From assembly GCA_004802705.1 (NCBI GenBank), contig SGPL01000099.1:1-64000 (forward strand): DNA of 64,000 nt, in the 5' to 3' direction. The notes under the pieces are model-generated. The model was not told the DNA's origin. It was given only the letters and a program-made list of their open reading frames with translations, and ran no database searches. A program made the position numbers and the translations under genes. Source of the DNA: Bondarzewia mesenterica (Eukaryota > Basidiomycota > Agaricomycetes > Russulales > Bondarzewiaceae). Position 1 is the stretch's first letter, and each line of letters starts with the position of its first letter. This document shows, piece after piece, positions 50,539-62,985 of this stretch.

Positions 50539-51021
50539 TCTGTGCCGGCCGGCAGCGATTCGTGATTAGCAGCGTTCTCTACATCTTGCTCGACTTGGCG
50601 GATGCAGGATCAGTGGCAGGGAAATTCTGTATGGTCGTCCTAGTAGTGATTGATTTGGTCTACATATCTTCTGCTTGTGTTTGCCCTGAGCAGATGCGAG
50701 ATCGTCGCTTTCGGGGAGCCGAATAATTGCTTCCGTGCACGGAGGCAAAACAACACTGTAACAGCTTGAAGAGCGCGGTTCTTACAAGGCCCTCCCAGTC
50801 TCCTGAAATTTCCGCTGCGTTTTTTTTTTGCAGATGCAAGTATATTATAGCTAAATTTCCTAGTTCATGCTAATTATGGCGTAGTCATACTTGGTTAGTA
50901 TGAGCGCTTGCAAATGAACTTCTGTATTGCGGCGTTCTTGTTGACCACAGACCATCACAATACTGCTATCGAAATATCGCGACGACTGTCGCATAAATTT
51001 CTTGTATCGAATATATTCAGC
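50539..51021. other. Intergenic
   Basis: This holds the 3' flank of ATG27 and the upstream region of the viroplasmin-domain gene. An A/T-rich patch and a T run lie near 50820. No gene is seen. Confidence 0.4.
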
Positions 51022-53108
51022 ATGGGTAAGAAACAAAAGTGGCATGTTGTCACGGTAGGCACTCGTCCTGGAATATACACGAGCTGGTACGTTTAACAAA
51101 GAATAATATCTGCCCCTATCTGCCCATCCGAGCATCAATTTCTTCCTTCGCAAAGCTCTTGCTTGAGGCCCATAACCCTCTGAGTTGACGTGACTCTGAG
51201 TTGACATGACTCTATATACATTAGGACAGAGACAGCCCCGAGAGTCCTCGGCGTGCCAGGCTCAATCTATGAAAGTTTCAAGACATCCGAGGAAGCCCAC
51301 CGGGCTTTCGACAGGGCGCGTAGGCAGGGCACAGTCAGAGCTGTTAATATGTCTTTGCCCTCCGATGACGACGACATCCAATACCCGCAAGCCAGTCCTG
51401 AGAGGCATCAAAGTCGGCAATCTTTTCCACACTCGGCATCACACACGCGGAGCCCTCCTCCAACTACTGCGCGTCGAGCCGAAGTTTCCTATGCAGCAAA
51501 TCAGTCTCATGCTGAGTTTTCTGGACGGCCTACAGATAAAGGTGCACGTGCGGTGGTCGACACCGCGCCACAGGCGTCTGGATCGACGGGAAGTAGGACA
51601 AGGGGGTTCGAAACACTGATGCCTTCGACAAGTGGACAAGCTCATCGGTCATCACTTTCAAACGAGGCGAAAGATGTGCGACGGGATGCTCATATTGGGA
51701 TGCAGTCCCACTCGGGGCTAAGACCGCCTGCAGTGTCTAGTGAGCACTCATCGGCTTATGTTCGAGCGCAAACACAACGGTCTCCTTCCACATTTCCGAC
51801 TCCCACGAACGGCGAATCCGACAGGACAGTTCGTCATCATCCAACGTCGCGACAAAGTCGTCCCGTTCGTATCACAAGATTTCCGAGCACAGAATCGACG
51901 AGCTCTTCGCCTCCGACTAGCGTGACGCAGTACGGCCCGACGATCATTCGAACTAGTCCAGCACGCGACAGGGAATCAGAGGTTTCAACCACTTCGTCCC
52001 TTCCATATAATGTGTCTCAATACGATGGTTCCATCTTTCAAATGGATAGCACTGCTCCTGATAAGGCAGGCTCTCTCCCCATTCCACAGGCACGCGCGAA
52101 GAGGGAGGCGCGCAGTGTAACCCCTTCGCACAGGGCCAGGTCTATGCTGCAGGTGAATGCCTCAAGGAGTGATAACTCAAACCGCAATGTCTCTCTCTGC
52201 ACAAAGTTGTCAACGACATGGTGTTCGAACGTCGAGACGCAAGTAGAGGAGGCAGGTCACAATATTTCCTTGTCGAAGAAGAATGTCGTATCTGTCCGCT
52301 CAGCTTCCCCATCAGATGCCACGGAAAACAATAGTTCTGTCTTCCGTGTGTCTAGCCATGCACGCAGCAGACAAGGAGTGACTCCGCCTCTGGCGCTCAT
52401 AAAGGGTGATCAACACATGGCGAGCACTTCATCGGCCGCTGGGAAGATGACGAGACGCGATGAGGACGTGGGGTGGATATCTGTACATGATACAGATTCA
52501 GAGCCTGAGCTCGAATGCGTCTCTGGGCCTAGCCATCAAGTAATCAATGCTGTTTCGCTGCCCTCGCAGGCGGGGGGCTGCCGGTGTGGGGGAAAATGTG
52601 ATTTGTGCCATCGCTCAGTCGACGGCACGCACCAGCCGAGCTTAACGAGCAGGATAAGTCATCCTGCGGATTTACTCAAGTTCCCGATACATGTATCCAT
52701 AGTGTCACCTTCTCGCGTCCCACTTCCGATGTCTCCGACGCAGTCATCTATTACTCAGTGTCCATCTCCTGCCCGTGTATCGCTCCCGGTGTCGTCCCGT
52801 CGTATGCGCTTNCCCGGAGCCCCTTTGTACCCCCCCATCGAACGTGTACTCAATCAAGCTCCGTTTGCCCAACTCAGTGCTGAGAACGTAGCCCGTAAAG
52901 AGCTTGACCCCCGCTCGCCTATTGGGCGGGGTGCTAGTGTCCCGATGAATGCAAGACGGTGCGCCTAATTTCTTGCCTCATCGCCTGCTAAGGGTCATTA
53001 TCTCCCTTTTTCTGATTTCCTGCTTTGTGTCATAGATCGCAGGCATTTGGATGCCCAACACCGCCGTCGATACCCATCCCCCCAGGTGGAAGCCTGCTGT
53101 TTCGATGA
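51022..53108 (+). CDS. Protein with RNase H1 N-terminal (viroplasmin) domain and Cys cluster, no RNase H
   Basis: Exons 51022-51086, 51225-52958 and 53036-53108 join in phase to 623 residues. Residues of about 5-55 match the hybrid-binding domain found at the N-terminus of RNase H1 and in caulimovirus viroplasmin: KWHVVTVGTRPGIYTSW, then VLGVPGSIYESFKTSEEAH. That domain binds RNA/DNA hybrids or dsRNA. The remainder is a long Ser/Pro/Arg-rich disordered region, with a compact Cys cluster near residue 475 (GGCRCGGKCDLCHRS) that could bind zinc. No RNase H catalytic domain follows. Multiplied viroplasmin-domain proteins are common in Agaricomycetes, but their role is unknown. The N at 52812 keeps the frame. 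It is the last intact gene before the repeat-rich zone. Confidence 0.82.
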
Positions 53109-53339
53109 TGCAACATTTTGGCAAGTTTCCTCGACCAGCTCATCGCTCCATCAGTAAAAGTACAAATTTCCTTACAGACTTATTGCAATTTATTTGGACT
53201 TGCTGACTTAAAAATAGCTGCTGACTGGACAAGTACAACCAAGCCCCCTTAGCTTGAGGAAAGTCTGTAAACTTGCTGTATAAGTACCCAAGCTCTCCCA
53301 AGTATCAGTCATAATCAATAAATTAATAAAATGAGCCTA
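53109..53339. other. Boundary between genic and repeat-rich DNA
   Basis: Base composition changes abruptly here. Upstream coding DNA is CpG-containing, and downstream DNA is AT-rich with few CG dinucleotides. No gene is seen. Confidence 0.6.
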
Positions 53340-53770
53340 TTCAGTCCCTTACAACTGTCTAACACGGTCTTGCTGAACTTGCATTTTCGGTGATTGAGAT
53401 GGCACAGTGGATCTCGGCCCAGATGAGGGCACAGACCATCTTATACAAGTTGGCCGACATTCACCGATCACCAACGATGATGGGTAGGCTCAGTAGTATG
53501 TAGGCTGGTCTGTGACCATTGGCTATAGCTGGGCCCAGCAAGATACAATATACTACTGGGCTCATCGGTGAGCATCTGAGGCTGCTGGGCCCAGCTCAAT
53601 ACACCATACTACTGTGCTCACTGGCGAGTGTCTGACACCACTGAGCCCAGCTAAATACAATATATGATTGTGCACCGGTGAGCATTTGAGACCTCTAGGC
53701 CCAGCTACATAGAATATACTACTGTGCTCGCAGGCGAGCATTTGAGACAGTTTGGCTCACATTAGCAGGA
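53340..53770. repeat. Satellite-like repeat block 1 (left direct repeat)
   Basis: Four to five degenerate units of about 56 bp contain CTGGGCCCAGC followed by ATACAATATACTACTG and GTGAGCATCTGAG. The leader before the units (TTCAGTCCCTTAC, then TTGCATTTTCGG, then CAGTGGATCTCGGCC) matches the leader of the block at 59340, with C-to-T type differences. Confidence 0.8.
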
Positions 53771-54880
53771 CTACAACATTTCTGACAGCACGACATCAGC
53801 ATTTTGCAGAATTTTCTTAATATGTCTTAACCTTGCTTAATAATAACATCAAGAGAAATTAAGAAAAAAGACCTGCTTATTTGCTCTTATTTATTCTTAA
53901 TTTTCAAATCAAGACAATTTAAGTAGCATTTAAGTGAGCTAAGTAGTCAAGAAAATCTGCAAATTGCTGATGCCGCATTGTACATACTGTCAGCTGTTGT
54001 AATCTATATTTAAATTTTTTTTTCCCTCAACTATCTGAGCACCCGACAATTGTGATCACAACTGTCTCAGTTTTGACAGTCCCTCATCTAGCAGTTTTAA
54101 ACAAATAAAATAAAATAAAATGGAATTAAAATGCTATTGCATAGGCATTATGGTCCAAAAATTTATTAATGTAGTATGCATTGAATGCAAAGAGTGAATA
54201 AGTATGCTTGAAATCCTCAAGGAGATAGTCATTACTATATACGCCAATTAAATATGCAGCACACATGATTGTATCCAAATGTACTACCCTCATGATCCAA
54301 TTTTCCCTGTGATCCTTATTTAGTCTAACTATTCACATACTTATCTACTCACATGGCTCATTTTCAACTGGCACAAACTACTCAACGAGGGTGCATAGAT
54401 AGTAAATATATCAGAATGTGAATGAAAAGAAAAGAACTACTCGCACAACATGTAAACTATGCATTTTGGGTGCATCATTCATCTGCATGAAGATACAGTC
54501 ATTTCACGCGTTGCCCTTTTGCCAAGATGAGACCACCCATATCCATTATCAAAGCATCCCATCTACACCAGAGGGATCACTTGGTGAGTAAAATATTGCC
54601 AACATGGAGTAATAAATTGATACCTTCCCTTTAAAAGTCAGGCATAGCGTTAGGTCAACTTCGAGACTCAGAATTAGAGCATCGGGGTTCAATTGATCAA
54701 AGAGGAAGTGACAGTTGAGGTATAGGAGGTCAAAGTAGTAGATTTTGATACCTAATGCATTGAGTTAATTAGGATATCCTTGTGTTGTTTTTTAAACACA
54801 GAGACATCAAATAAATTAACATAGTTGAAGACAACTTAATCAATAAAAATGCACCTTTTATTTTAGCCAGTGTGCACATT
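53771..54880. other. AT-rich DNA without recognisable genes
   Basis: The sequence is AT-rich with many stops in all frames. It is probably decayed transposon or non-coding DNA. I see no reliable motif. Confidence 0.5.
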
Positions 54881-56860
54881 GCATCCACTCATAGGCTGTC
54901 AATAGCATCAATATCACCATTCTTAGTGAAGACAACAGCAGGGGGCTGTGGAGGAGTACTGATGGAATCTACAAATGCAACAGCTTGTACAGCTTCTGAA
55001 AGACATGGCCCATCTAGCATGCCAGCAGCATTAAAGTGGACACACACTGCAGCAATCTTGTCAAGATGCTGGTTGATCAACAGCATCTGCCCTAGTGCAT
55101 TGAAGTAATTTGACTATCACCAAGGTTCTTTGACTGCTTTGATATGTTTTGACTCAGTGATAGATGAGCAAAGTCCGTTCAATGCCTCAAACTCTTGAAT
55201 GAGATGGCGATAATGAATGAGTGAATATTGACAAGATAGGGAGAAACTAGTGGGGTGAACATTGATTTCTTCAAATATTGCACGATGCATGTGGAAGTGG
55301 GCTAGTGCTTGTTAATATTATTTAAAGTGGCTTCCATAATAATTGAGCATCAGATAAGGTAACAAAAGTCTATAAAATTGCTAATTGCCTAGATCATCTG
55401 AGCAAGCACATGGCCCACAATGGCAAGGAGGTAGACCTGAATGCATGCCATCAATTATTGGATTGAGGGATACAAAAATGCATCTAGTTTTTACCTTCAT
55501 AAGTACCTTCAAGTCATCATTAGTCTACTGCTTAAAGCCGTAGCCATCAAGAAAGTGTTGTAGACCTAGAAATAATGGTACTACAGCAATATTACATTAC
55601 ACATATTCAGCACAATAAACAAAGACACGTCATTTAAGAAAATATATATCAATAGTCAATATCTGTCATGATTGCTGCAGCATCAGGTGGTGTATGAATG
55701 AGCTTGAGGTATTCTTCCACCCATGTTACCAAATAGTCTTTAAAAGTTCATTTGATGATTTGATGAAGAATATTGAATGATAAGAGCTTGTGTATATCTG
55801 TGTGCAGAAAGTTATAAGTAAACAGCTAATTAATGCATAAAAATCATAACTACATTACCAGTGGTAAATTGATTGCCATACATATCAGGACATCATCTAT
55901 GATCCTGTAGTTATCCCATAAAATCTTGGGATTGTAGGCATCCATAAGTAATTATATCAGTTTGTGTGACCATGCATTGCCTCTTGCATCAAGATTCTTA
56001 TGATGAGTGCTGCACTTGTATGTACTTTAGTCAACAGCATAATGAGATTAAAGGAATAAGATTATACCATGGACACCATCCTGAGATTATATAGGCCAGC
56101 ATAACCTGCTCAGGATAATCTGCAATGTAAGGTCTTAATCCATAGATCATGCATCATAGATGGTCATCAGGACACTGTGTGACCTCCAGAATAGTCATTT
56201 CAAGATGGAGAGACCTGAGAATCTGAGTTAGTGATTTATAATATAATTGTTAGCAAAATTTGTGAAAGATCAGGTCATTACTGTACTATCTGTCAGCTGT
56301 GATAATTCTGCGGTTAGCATGATAGTCTCATTTAAAAAAATTGACTTACTTTTAGAAATGACTAGAAAGTCGACTAGACTAACCACATTCTTATGTGCAC
56401 GATGCACATTGTTGTAAATGTTTCTATTTGAGATATACAGAGGATAGCATTCTGTGTGTCCTATTGCTATGGAGATAGTTATCTTATCAGAACCAAAAAT
56501 AATTGGCACAAACATTGTGCTATACATGACAAGATCCTTCACTATTGCATTCTGTAATAAAAAGTTAAGATGTCTTGTGAGAGCATTCAAAAAGTAAAAA
56601 GCTCATGCACTGCCTGATGCCATGCCCAGTTATCAGTCACAAAATCTGATCACATTCTTTTTCCATCCACATTAAATAACTGGATCAGTGCATAATCAAT
56701 CTCATTTATGAAACTAGGATTGGCCAACTGATTGAGGACGAGGCCATGAGAATCATGATACTAGATGTCATAGGAAATAATAGGATGGGGAAAACTGAAT
56801 GAGTTAATCTCATCATAGAACTGATCATAATGTGTCACTCTCTCCTTCCCTCTACTACAC
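54881..56860 (-). pseudogene. Decayed Plavaka (KDZ-type) transposase remnant
   Basis: On the minus strand several fragments in shifting frames match the order of Plavaka transposases, a fungal branch of CACTA/Kyakuja-Dileera-Zisupton elements. From the 5' side: LANPSFINEIDYA and DNWAWHQA (about 56610-56720), then MFVPIIFGSDKITISIAIGH, YISNRNIYNNVHRAHKN (within 56270-56590), then CPDDHL and GLRPYIADYPEQV (about 56085-56180). Stops and frameshifts interrupt every block, so it is inactive. A short open fragment at 54889-55086 may be its 3' part. Many differences look like C-to-T decay. Confidence 0.75.
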
Positions 56861-58170
56861 CTGCTCTGACTAACTATATCTGACTAAATGCATGTGACTA
56901 CTCCCCACTTACCCAACCTGCCCAACCTCTACTCCATGTGCTCCCCCTAAACATACATGACATTCTTATCATGTGAATCTATAAACTGATAAACTCAAAT
57001 ATATGTAACAGAAAAGAAGAAAGGAAAGATAGTTGTAAGGAGAAATGAGTAATGACTATCTGAGCTGGGTTAAACATAAAGGTGAAATGAGAAATGAATG
57101 ATGTTACTGATAATATATGGCAAAGATAAAAGACTGTAAAATGGGAAACAACTCTAAGACCCAACTTCATCACTTTCCTTCATTCTTAATCTCATACAGC
57201 AAACTGTTCAACCCCCCTTATTCCTTCTGTGAATATATCCATTGTCTACATCTGATTATTAATAACCTCATAATGATGCAGATGGAGGCAGTAGCTACAA
57301 GTTCACTCTACTAGTTGTATGCATTGCTGCATATATTTGACTTTGGGGTGAACTTTTACGAGTAGGAGCTCATTCATGTGCTTATAGATAGAACTGCCAT
57401 CTATTGTGATATTTATATCTATGCAAAGTACATGGAGTATATCTTGAATGAGTGGGTAGTGGGTGTGGTGAACAAGGTGGATGAAATAGTAGTGTATAAT
57501 GTGAATGGTGATGGTAAGCACTGGCTGCTAATAGTGCTAAAGGTATAGGCAATGATAGAACTGGGTGAGCTAACAAGTAAGGGAAGTGATAAGGATGTAT
57601 TGCATGGGAGTGTAGAATTAGGAGTTGAATCCTGGCTGCATCAGATTGTGGCATCACTGATGGTCTGCAGTTAGCCTGTGGAGGCTGTCATACATGAGGG
57701 TCATTGACTGTGAGTACAGTATATTGATTCAGTCATCTAAGTTATCATTATTCTCCTGTAATTGCAAAGCTTCCATGAATGTGTTTTGGCTTATCATTAG
57801 TTGAGATCCTGCCTGAGAGGTAAAGATTTGAAGACATCATGCACTAAAAGAATTATTCAAGGCTACACCTTGTAGTGTTTCTAGTGTGTAGGAATTCACA
57901 AAGTGCTATGGCTCTGACCACTTGAGTAACAACTTGCGAGAAGCCTTTAGTGTAGTTTCGAGTGCACTGTTTTATACCTGCATTAGCTGTCCACATTCAA
58001 ATATGACCTCACCTGCATGACTGACATGAACTCAGTGATAAAATGCCAATTTGCACTTGACAGCATGTTAGATGGCTGCAGCATACCCATTTAGGTTTTA
58101 TTGTGTGATGTATATTATCTGTGTCATGACATTTAACTATCATAGAAGACTTGTGCTCTCTGCCAAGGGC
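56861..58170. other. AT-rich DNA between transposon remnants
   Basis: Fragments of open frame occur (for example 57382-57657, minus) but show no recognisable domain. Part of it may be the 3' portion of the Gypsy remnant that lies to the right. Confidence 0.4.
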
Positions 58171-59302
58171 ATTCAGGTTATGTTAACCATTAGCCTGAGC
58201 AGAAGTTCCTTGGGTGAGAACTGAAAGGCTGACAGTAAGTGGTAGTTAAGGCAATGAATAGCTTCCTTGAGGTGATCAAGCCATGTCTTCAACAGCCTTT
58301 TAGGGTTCATTATCTCGTACTCATCATCCTTAAAGCCCGGTGTACACAAATGCTTGAGAATATGTAGTAGAAGCTTAATCATACCTTCAACTAGTTTGTT
58401 AATCTATGGTGAGTATATGACAGTGATGTGCAGGGTGATGTTTCATTTTGCATAGAAATTTCGAATGTCTGTGTTATCAGAATGTCATTTGCTGTCAAAC
58501 ATGAAAGTTTTTGAGGTGACAAAATCTCAGAATATTTGGGATAACATACTAATTGTAGTTTTAGCACTGCCCACAGTTTTGTAGTGAAAGGCCCAGGCAT
58601 GCTGTAAATATGTGTTGAGGTATAAGCCCACCATATGAAATCTGCCTTTACCTTCTGATAGGGAGAGGTAGACACTGATGAGGAGTTCGACATTCATTCG
58701 AACTCCTCATTGGTGTCTAGGGTTGTAAATTCTGTTCATGAGTGCAATTCTTACCGAGTTCTGCCCCTAATGACCTTTTATTTGATGTTGTTCAGTAATG
58801 AGTGCTTATGCCTCAGTGTGTGAGATGCATTTGACCCTCAATCTAGCTCGTGCACCGCCCTTGAACTATAAATATTATAACTTCTCATTTGCAAGAAAGT
58901 ATTCTGATGCCTAGTATTGTGCTTAGTGATTGGACTTTGCGTCAGGATCACTTTTAATTTTAGCTAAGGCCTTGATGATGTCCAAGAATAAGGATTCATT
59001 TTTGAAGCAGTCCTGCAAGCTGATTGCATCACTTGAAACTTGAAATATGTCATTTATGAGGCCTAAATTAGCCTTTCAATCCTCACACATGATTAAGTCA
59101 CTGCTATCACCTTCACATTGTAGCAAGCCATCATGCATGCGATTGATGCTGTCAGCTACTACATTGATTTTTTCTGTAATATGCTGGATAGTTATAATGT
59201 TGTGTGTGAGGATTCTGTCCCTCCAATGGGCATGTGCAGCATTAAGCTTGTCATTGGTTAGTATGTCATACAATGCCTGGCAGTCAGTTTTTATCTCCAC
59301 TG
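58171..59302 (-). pseudogene. Decayed Ty3/Gypsy pol remnant (RNase H and integrase parts)
   Basis: On the minus strand 59076-59300 reads as a Gypsy-type RNase H end (KTDCQALYDILTNDKLNAA, then IQHITEKINVVADSINR). Farther 3', 58173-58382 resembles the integrase tail (LDHLKEAIHCLNYHLLSAF, then FSPKELLL), and 58391-58693 has weaker pol-like sequence. Stops and frame changes are frequent and no reverse transcriptase core is visible. The RNase H part directly abuts the repeat block at 59340, so the element is truncated. Confidence 0.7.
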
Positions 59303-59339
59303 AGAAGCCTCAGATGGTATCAGAAAACTTGTCAAGGCT

Positions 59340-60395
59340 GGAGTCTGTTCAGTCTCTTACTACTATATAAGATGGTCTAGCTAAACATGCATTTTTGGCG
59401 ACCAAGACAGTATAGTAGATCTCAACCTAAGGGGGACATGAACCATCTGATATGAGTGGGCTGAGGATGGTCAACAACCAACAGAAATAGGTGGGCTCAG
59501 CAGTATGCATGGCTTGTCAGTGAGTATCTGAGATAGCTGGGCCTAGCAATGAGACACTGATCAGTGAGTGTCTGAGATAGGTAGGCCTAGGCAAATAAAA
59601 TATATTGTTTGGCTCATCAGCGAGCATCTTAGATGGGTGAGCTGAGTAGAATAAAATATATTGGTCAGGTTATCAGTGTGTGTCTAAGATGGGTGGGCCG
59701 AGTAGACTAAAATATATTAGTTGGGTCATTAGTGTGCATCTGAGATGAGTGGGCCCAGCTGATAAAATATATTTTTAGTGAGCACCTGAGACTGTTGGGC
59801 CTAACAAATGTAATATATTGCTTAGATCCTCGATAAGCACCTGAGACGGGTGGACTCAGCTAATAAAATATATTCTCAGTGAGTAACTGAGACAGTTGGG
59901 CCCAGTACAATAAAAATACATTCTCAGTGAGCATTTGAGATAGTTGGGCCCAATGAATATAATATATTGCTCAGGTCCTAGGTAAGTGCCTGAGATGAGT
60001 GGGCCTGGCTAATAAAATATATTCTCAATGAGCGACTGAGACAGTTGGGCCTAGCACAATAAAAATACATTCTCGATGAGCACTTGTGATGATTGGGCCC
60101 AGCACAATAAAAATACATTTTTAGTGAGCATCTGAGATAATTAGGCCCAGCAAATAAAATATATTCTCAGCAAGCATCTGAGATAGTTGGGCTCAGCAAA
60201 TAAAATACATTCTCAATAAGCATCTGAGATAGTTGGGCCCAGTAAATAAAATACATTCTCGACAAGCATTTAAAATAGTTAGGCTTAACAAATAAAATAT
60301 ATTCTTGGCAAGCATCTCAGATAGTTGGGCCCAGCACAATAAAATACATTTTCAGTGAGCATCTGAGATAGTTAGGCCCAGCACAAAATATAGTG
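59340..60395. repeat. Satellite-like repeat block 2 (about 18 units of 46-56 bp)
   Basis: After a leader similar to that at 53340 the sequence contains about 18 head-to-tail units. A consensus core is TGAGATAGTTGGGCCCAGCA followed by AATAAAATACATTCTCAGTG and AGCATC. Units differ by substitutions and small length changes, with two length classes (about 46-48 and 54-56 bp). GGGCCC is the most conserved element. The block is in the same orientation as block 1 and flanks the transposon remnants. Confidence 0.9.
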
Positions 60396-62520
60396 CCACA
60401 CTTAACTGTCACTGTCTCACATGGCTGAGCCCATAAAATTTAACAACATTTTTAATCATCAGAGATAGCTCAGCTGATATATGGAATACTATTTAGTTAT
60501 TCAATGATCTATCTACAACATCCTTTTCATCCTTTTTAACCTATCTACCACTTGCTGTTGATAACCTATAATTTGATACAGAATCTTCAACTCATTCTGA
60601 GCTACTACAATAGGGTCACTCGCTGGTGCAGCGACCATTGTATGTCTATCTTACCCCACTGCTGAATCATGAGGGGTAAGAAAGAAAGATGATAAAATCA
60701 ACTCATTTGCCATTTACTGTTCTACTAGCATTGACATACTGAGCATGGACTGACTGATCATGGACTGAATGACTATTAAGTGAGCAGCCATTGGCACTGA
60801 CTTGCCTACCATAGACTGACTGATTATAGATGGAGGGGGCCATCGAGTGACCAACTGCTGACTAACTGCTTGCTGAGCCACTAGCCATCAGCATTGACTC
60901 ACTGACTGATAACTCAATAGAGAGTTCTGGAGCAGATGACATGAGTGAGTCATCATCAGAAGCTAACAGAAAAAGTCAGTACAATAAGTGAAAACTGCAG
61001 AGATGTGCCTACTAAAATCAGTGGTTGCAAACAGTTATAATAAGTCATAAATTCAACAACATTCAAAGAGAAAGCAAATACTAAGTAACATATCCACCTC
61101 ATCATCACCAATAGTGTAGCCTTCGGCATGTTCTATTGTAGTGCAATGTAGCATAGTGCTGGATTGTGCATTTTCAGTGAGCATGTTGTAGGATGGACTC
61201 TCTGCGAAGGCATCGTTCATGTAACTATTGTCTAATAAAATAGTGGCTAAGTCATATGCCCTACATTATCAAGCCAAAAAAAGTTTAAAAAAGAACAAAA
61301 ATATACTAGAATCAAAGCTAGCCATCAGGGCCTCTCAGGCTGCCTAATCATCAAACTCTACTGATGGCCAATCAATGAGAAAAATGTTATAATAAAAATA
61401 CTTGCATTCACTGTCAGTAAAAGTGGGTGTTGAAAAAGAGAGCTCAATAAAATAAAGGAGAAATAAAGGAGATAAATAAGCCAGGGCAAAGGTGAGACCT
61501 GTCAGCACTGATGCTGGTAGAAATATGAAGATATCAGTGAGATAAGTGTATGTCGAGGTGCACTGATGAGCAAATATATATCAACAGCAGTGGAGTATTA
61601 AGAGCAGTGATGGTGCTACTTGACTCCTTATTTTTTTGACATCATCATCATATCCCTCTGCTACTCACACTAGTAGCAACATCCTCTCATCCTCTATGTT
61701 CTACCAAGACAGCATCTATATCATTACTGTCCACATTTTAGTGGCTCTTGCTGCTCACATCACTTCAGTCATCTTAAAGGCCGAGTTCAACAGGTTGTTT
61801 GCTAAAGAGATGGTGAGTACCACCATGCTATTCCCTATGATAATCACTAAATTTTGATATACAGGCCTTCATCATTAACTATCAAAGGAAGGTGATGATG
61901 CAAGATGTCCACATCTACATCCCCCACCTTACTATCAATATAGTGATGAAGATCAAGTCTACCCTCCATGCCAAATGCCTAATTATATATGAGAGCATCC
62001 ACTCTAAGAACACTCGAGTGTTGGACAGTAACTAGTATGATGAGCGAGTGATGGTGCTAGAGCTAACAGATGACCTGGGGGGTCTGTAGTGGTGGGCAGA
62101 TACATCATAAATTTTATATCATATTTTAATCTTATTAACTAGTCTACAGTTCATTCAGCACCTATTGCCATATCTCCCTCCTACCACTAACCTACCTAAG
62201 ATGGAGATCAACACTAGTCCATTGATGATCAGCTAGTTGTCCTATACCAAAGTGACTAAGGTGAAGTCTTGACATACCCTCTGAGCTGAAGGAGGGAGGA
62301 GAATAAAAAGATCAGTAGGGGACAAGTTAGTAGTGAAGTGTCGAGGAGGGGGACAATGGTGATAATAATGGTTAAAATGGAGGTGATTGAGGCAAAAGTC
62401 GACTGAAGAAAGAGGAGGTCAGTTGAAGGTGGTGAGGTAGTGGTTATAGGGACAAAGAGGAGGAAGATGTAGTTAATGAAGAGCATAGAGGTTATAGGGA
62501 CAATAGATGAGGAGAAGGAA
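60396..62520. other. AT-rich, CpG-poor DNA with degenerate ACTGACTGA-type repeats
   Basis: Degenerate repeats of ACTGACTGAT type occur near 60740-60920. Short open frames such as 61636-61857 have no recognisable domain. This is probably a decayed mobile element. Confidence 0.5.
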
Positions 62521-62529
62521 GAGGTATTG

Positions 62530-62870
62530 TAAAAGAAGAAGGTAAATGAGTCAAGAGAAATGGCAAGCACACTTATTAATTTATCACAGGTAGTCATCAA
62601 GGACACGCCTATACTGAGGCAACTAGTGAGCAAAGTAAAGCAGGTGAGGCCTGCTCACTGGAATGAGGAAGAGGATGAAGAGGATGAGGAGGATAAGGAG
62701 CTAATGAAGAGGAAGGTAAGTGAGTGAGAAGAACACTGAATGCAGTCACTAATGTGGCATAAGTGGTCATCAAGGAGCTGACATGAATATGGGCAGTGGA
62801 CATGGCAAGACAAGTGAGACCTGCTCACTGAGATGAGGACAAGGACAATATCAACCCCTCGGGCCTCTGT
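62530..62870. repeat. Tandem duplication, period about 175 bp
   Basis: Two diverged copies share GAAGGTAA(A/G)TGAGT, then GTGGTCATCAAGGA or GTAGTCATCAAGGA, then CCTGCTCACTG(G/A)(A/G)ATGAGGA. They begin near 62535 and 62708. They appear to encode an acidic repeat just before the Cys motif at 62868. Confidence 0.65.
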
Positions 62871-62985
62871 GCTAAGTGCATGAGGCTCAAATGGTCTTGC
62901 TGTTACATCATGTATGTGGCATGTAAGTCATGTCATGAGCACAAGTTAAGGTGTTTAAAGTCAGTTGCTTAGTTGCAGAAGGTGA
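62821..62985 (+). pseudogene. Fragment with Zn2Cys6-like motif, probably from a decayed element ORF
   Basis: In the frame of TGT at 62868 the translation has CAKCMRLKWSC, seven residues, then CKSCHEHKLRC, ending at 62954. The spacing C-x2-C-x6-C-x7-C-x2-C-x6-C fits the fungal binuclear zinc cluster pattern. The open frame is short, is flanked by stops, and lies in CpG-poor repeat DNA. Similar Cys motifs occur in Agaricomycete repeat-associated ORFs (from memory). A functional transcription factor is unlikely. Confidence 0.5.

Noticed and set aside
59520..60395. CRISPR-like regular repeats
   Set aside because: Units run head to tail without unique spacers, vary in length, and lie in a eukaryotic repeat region.
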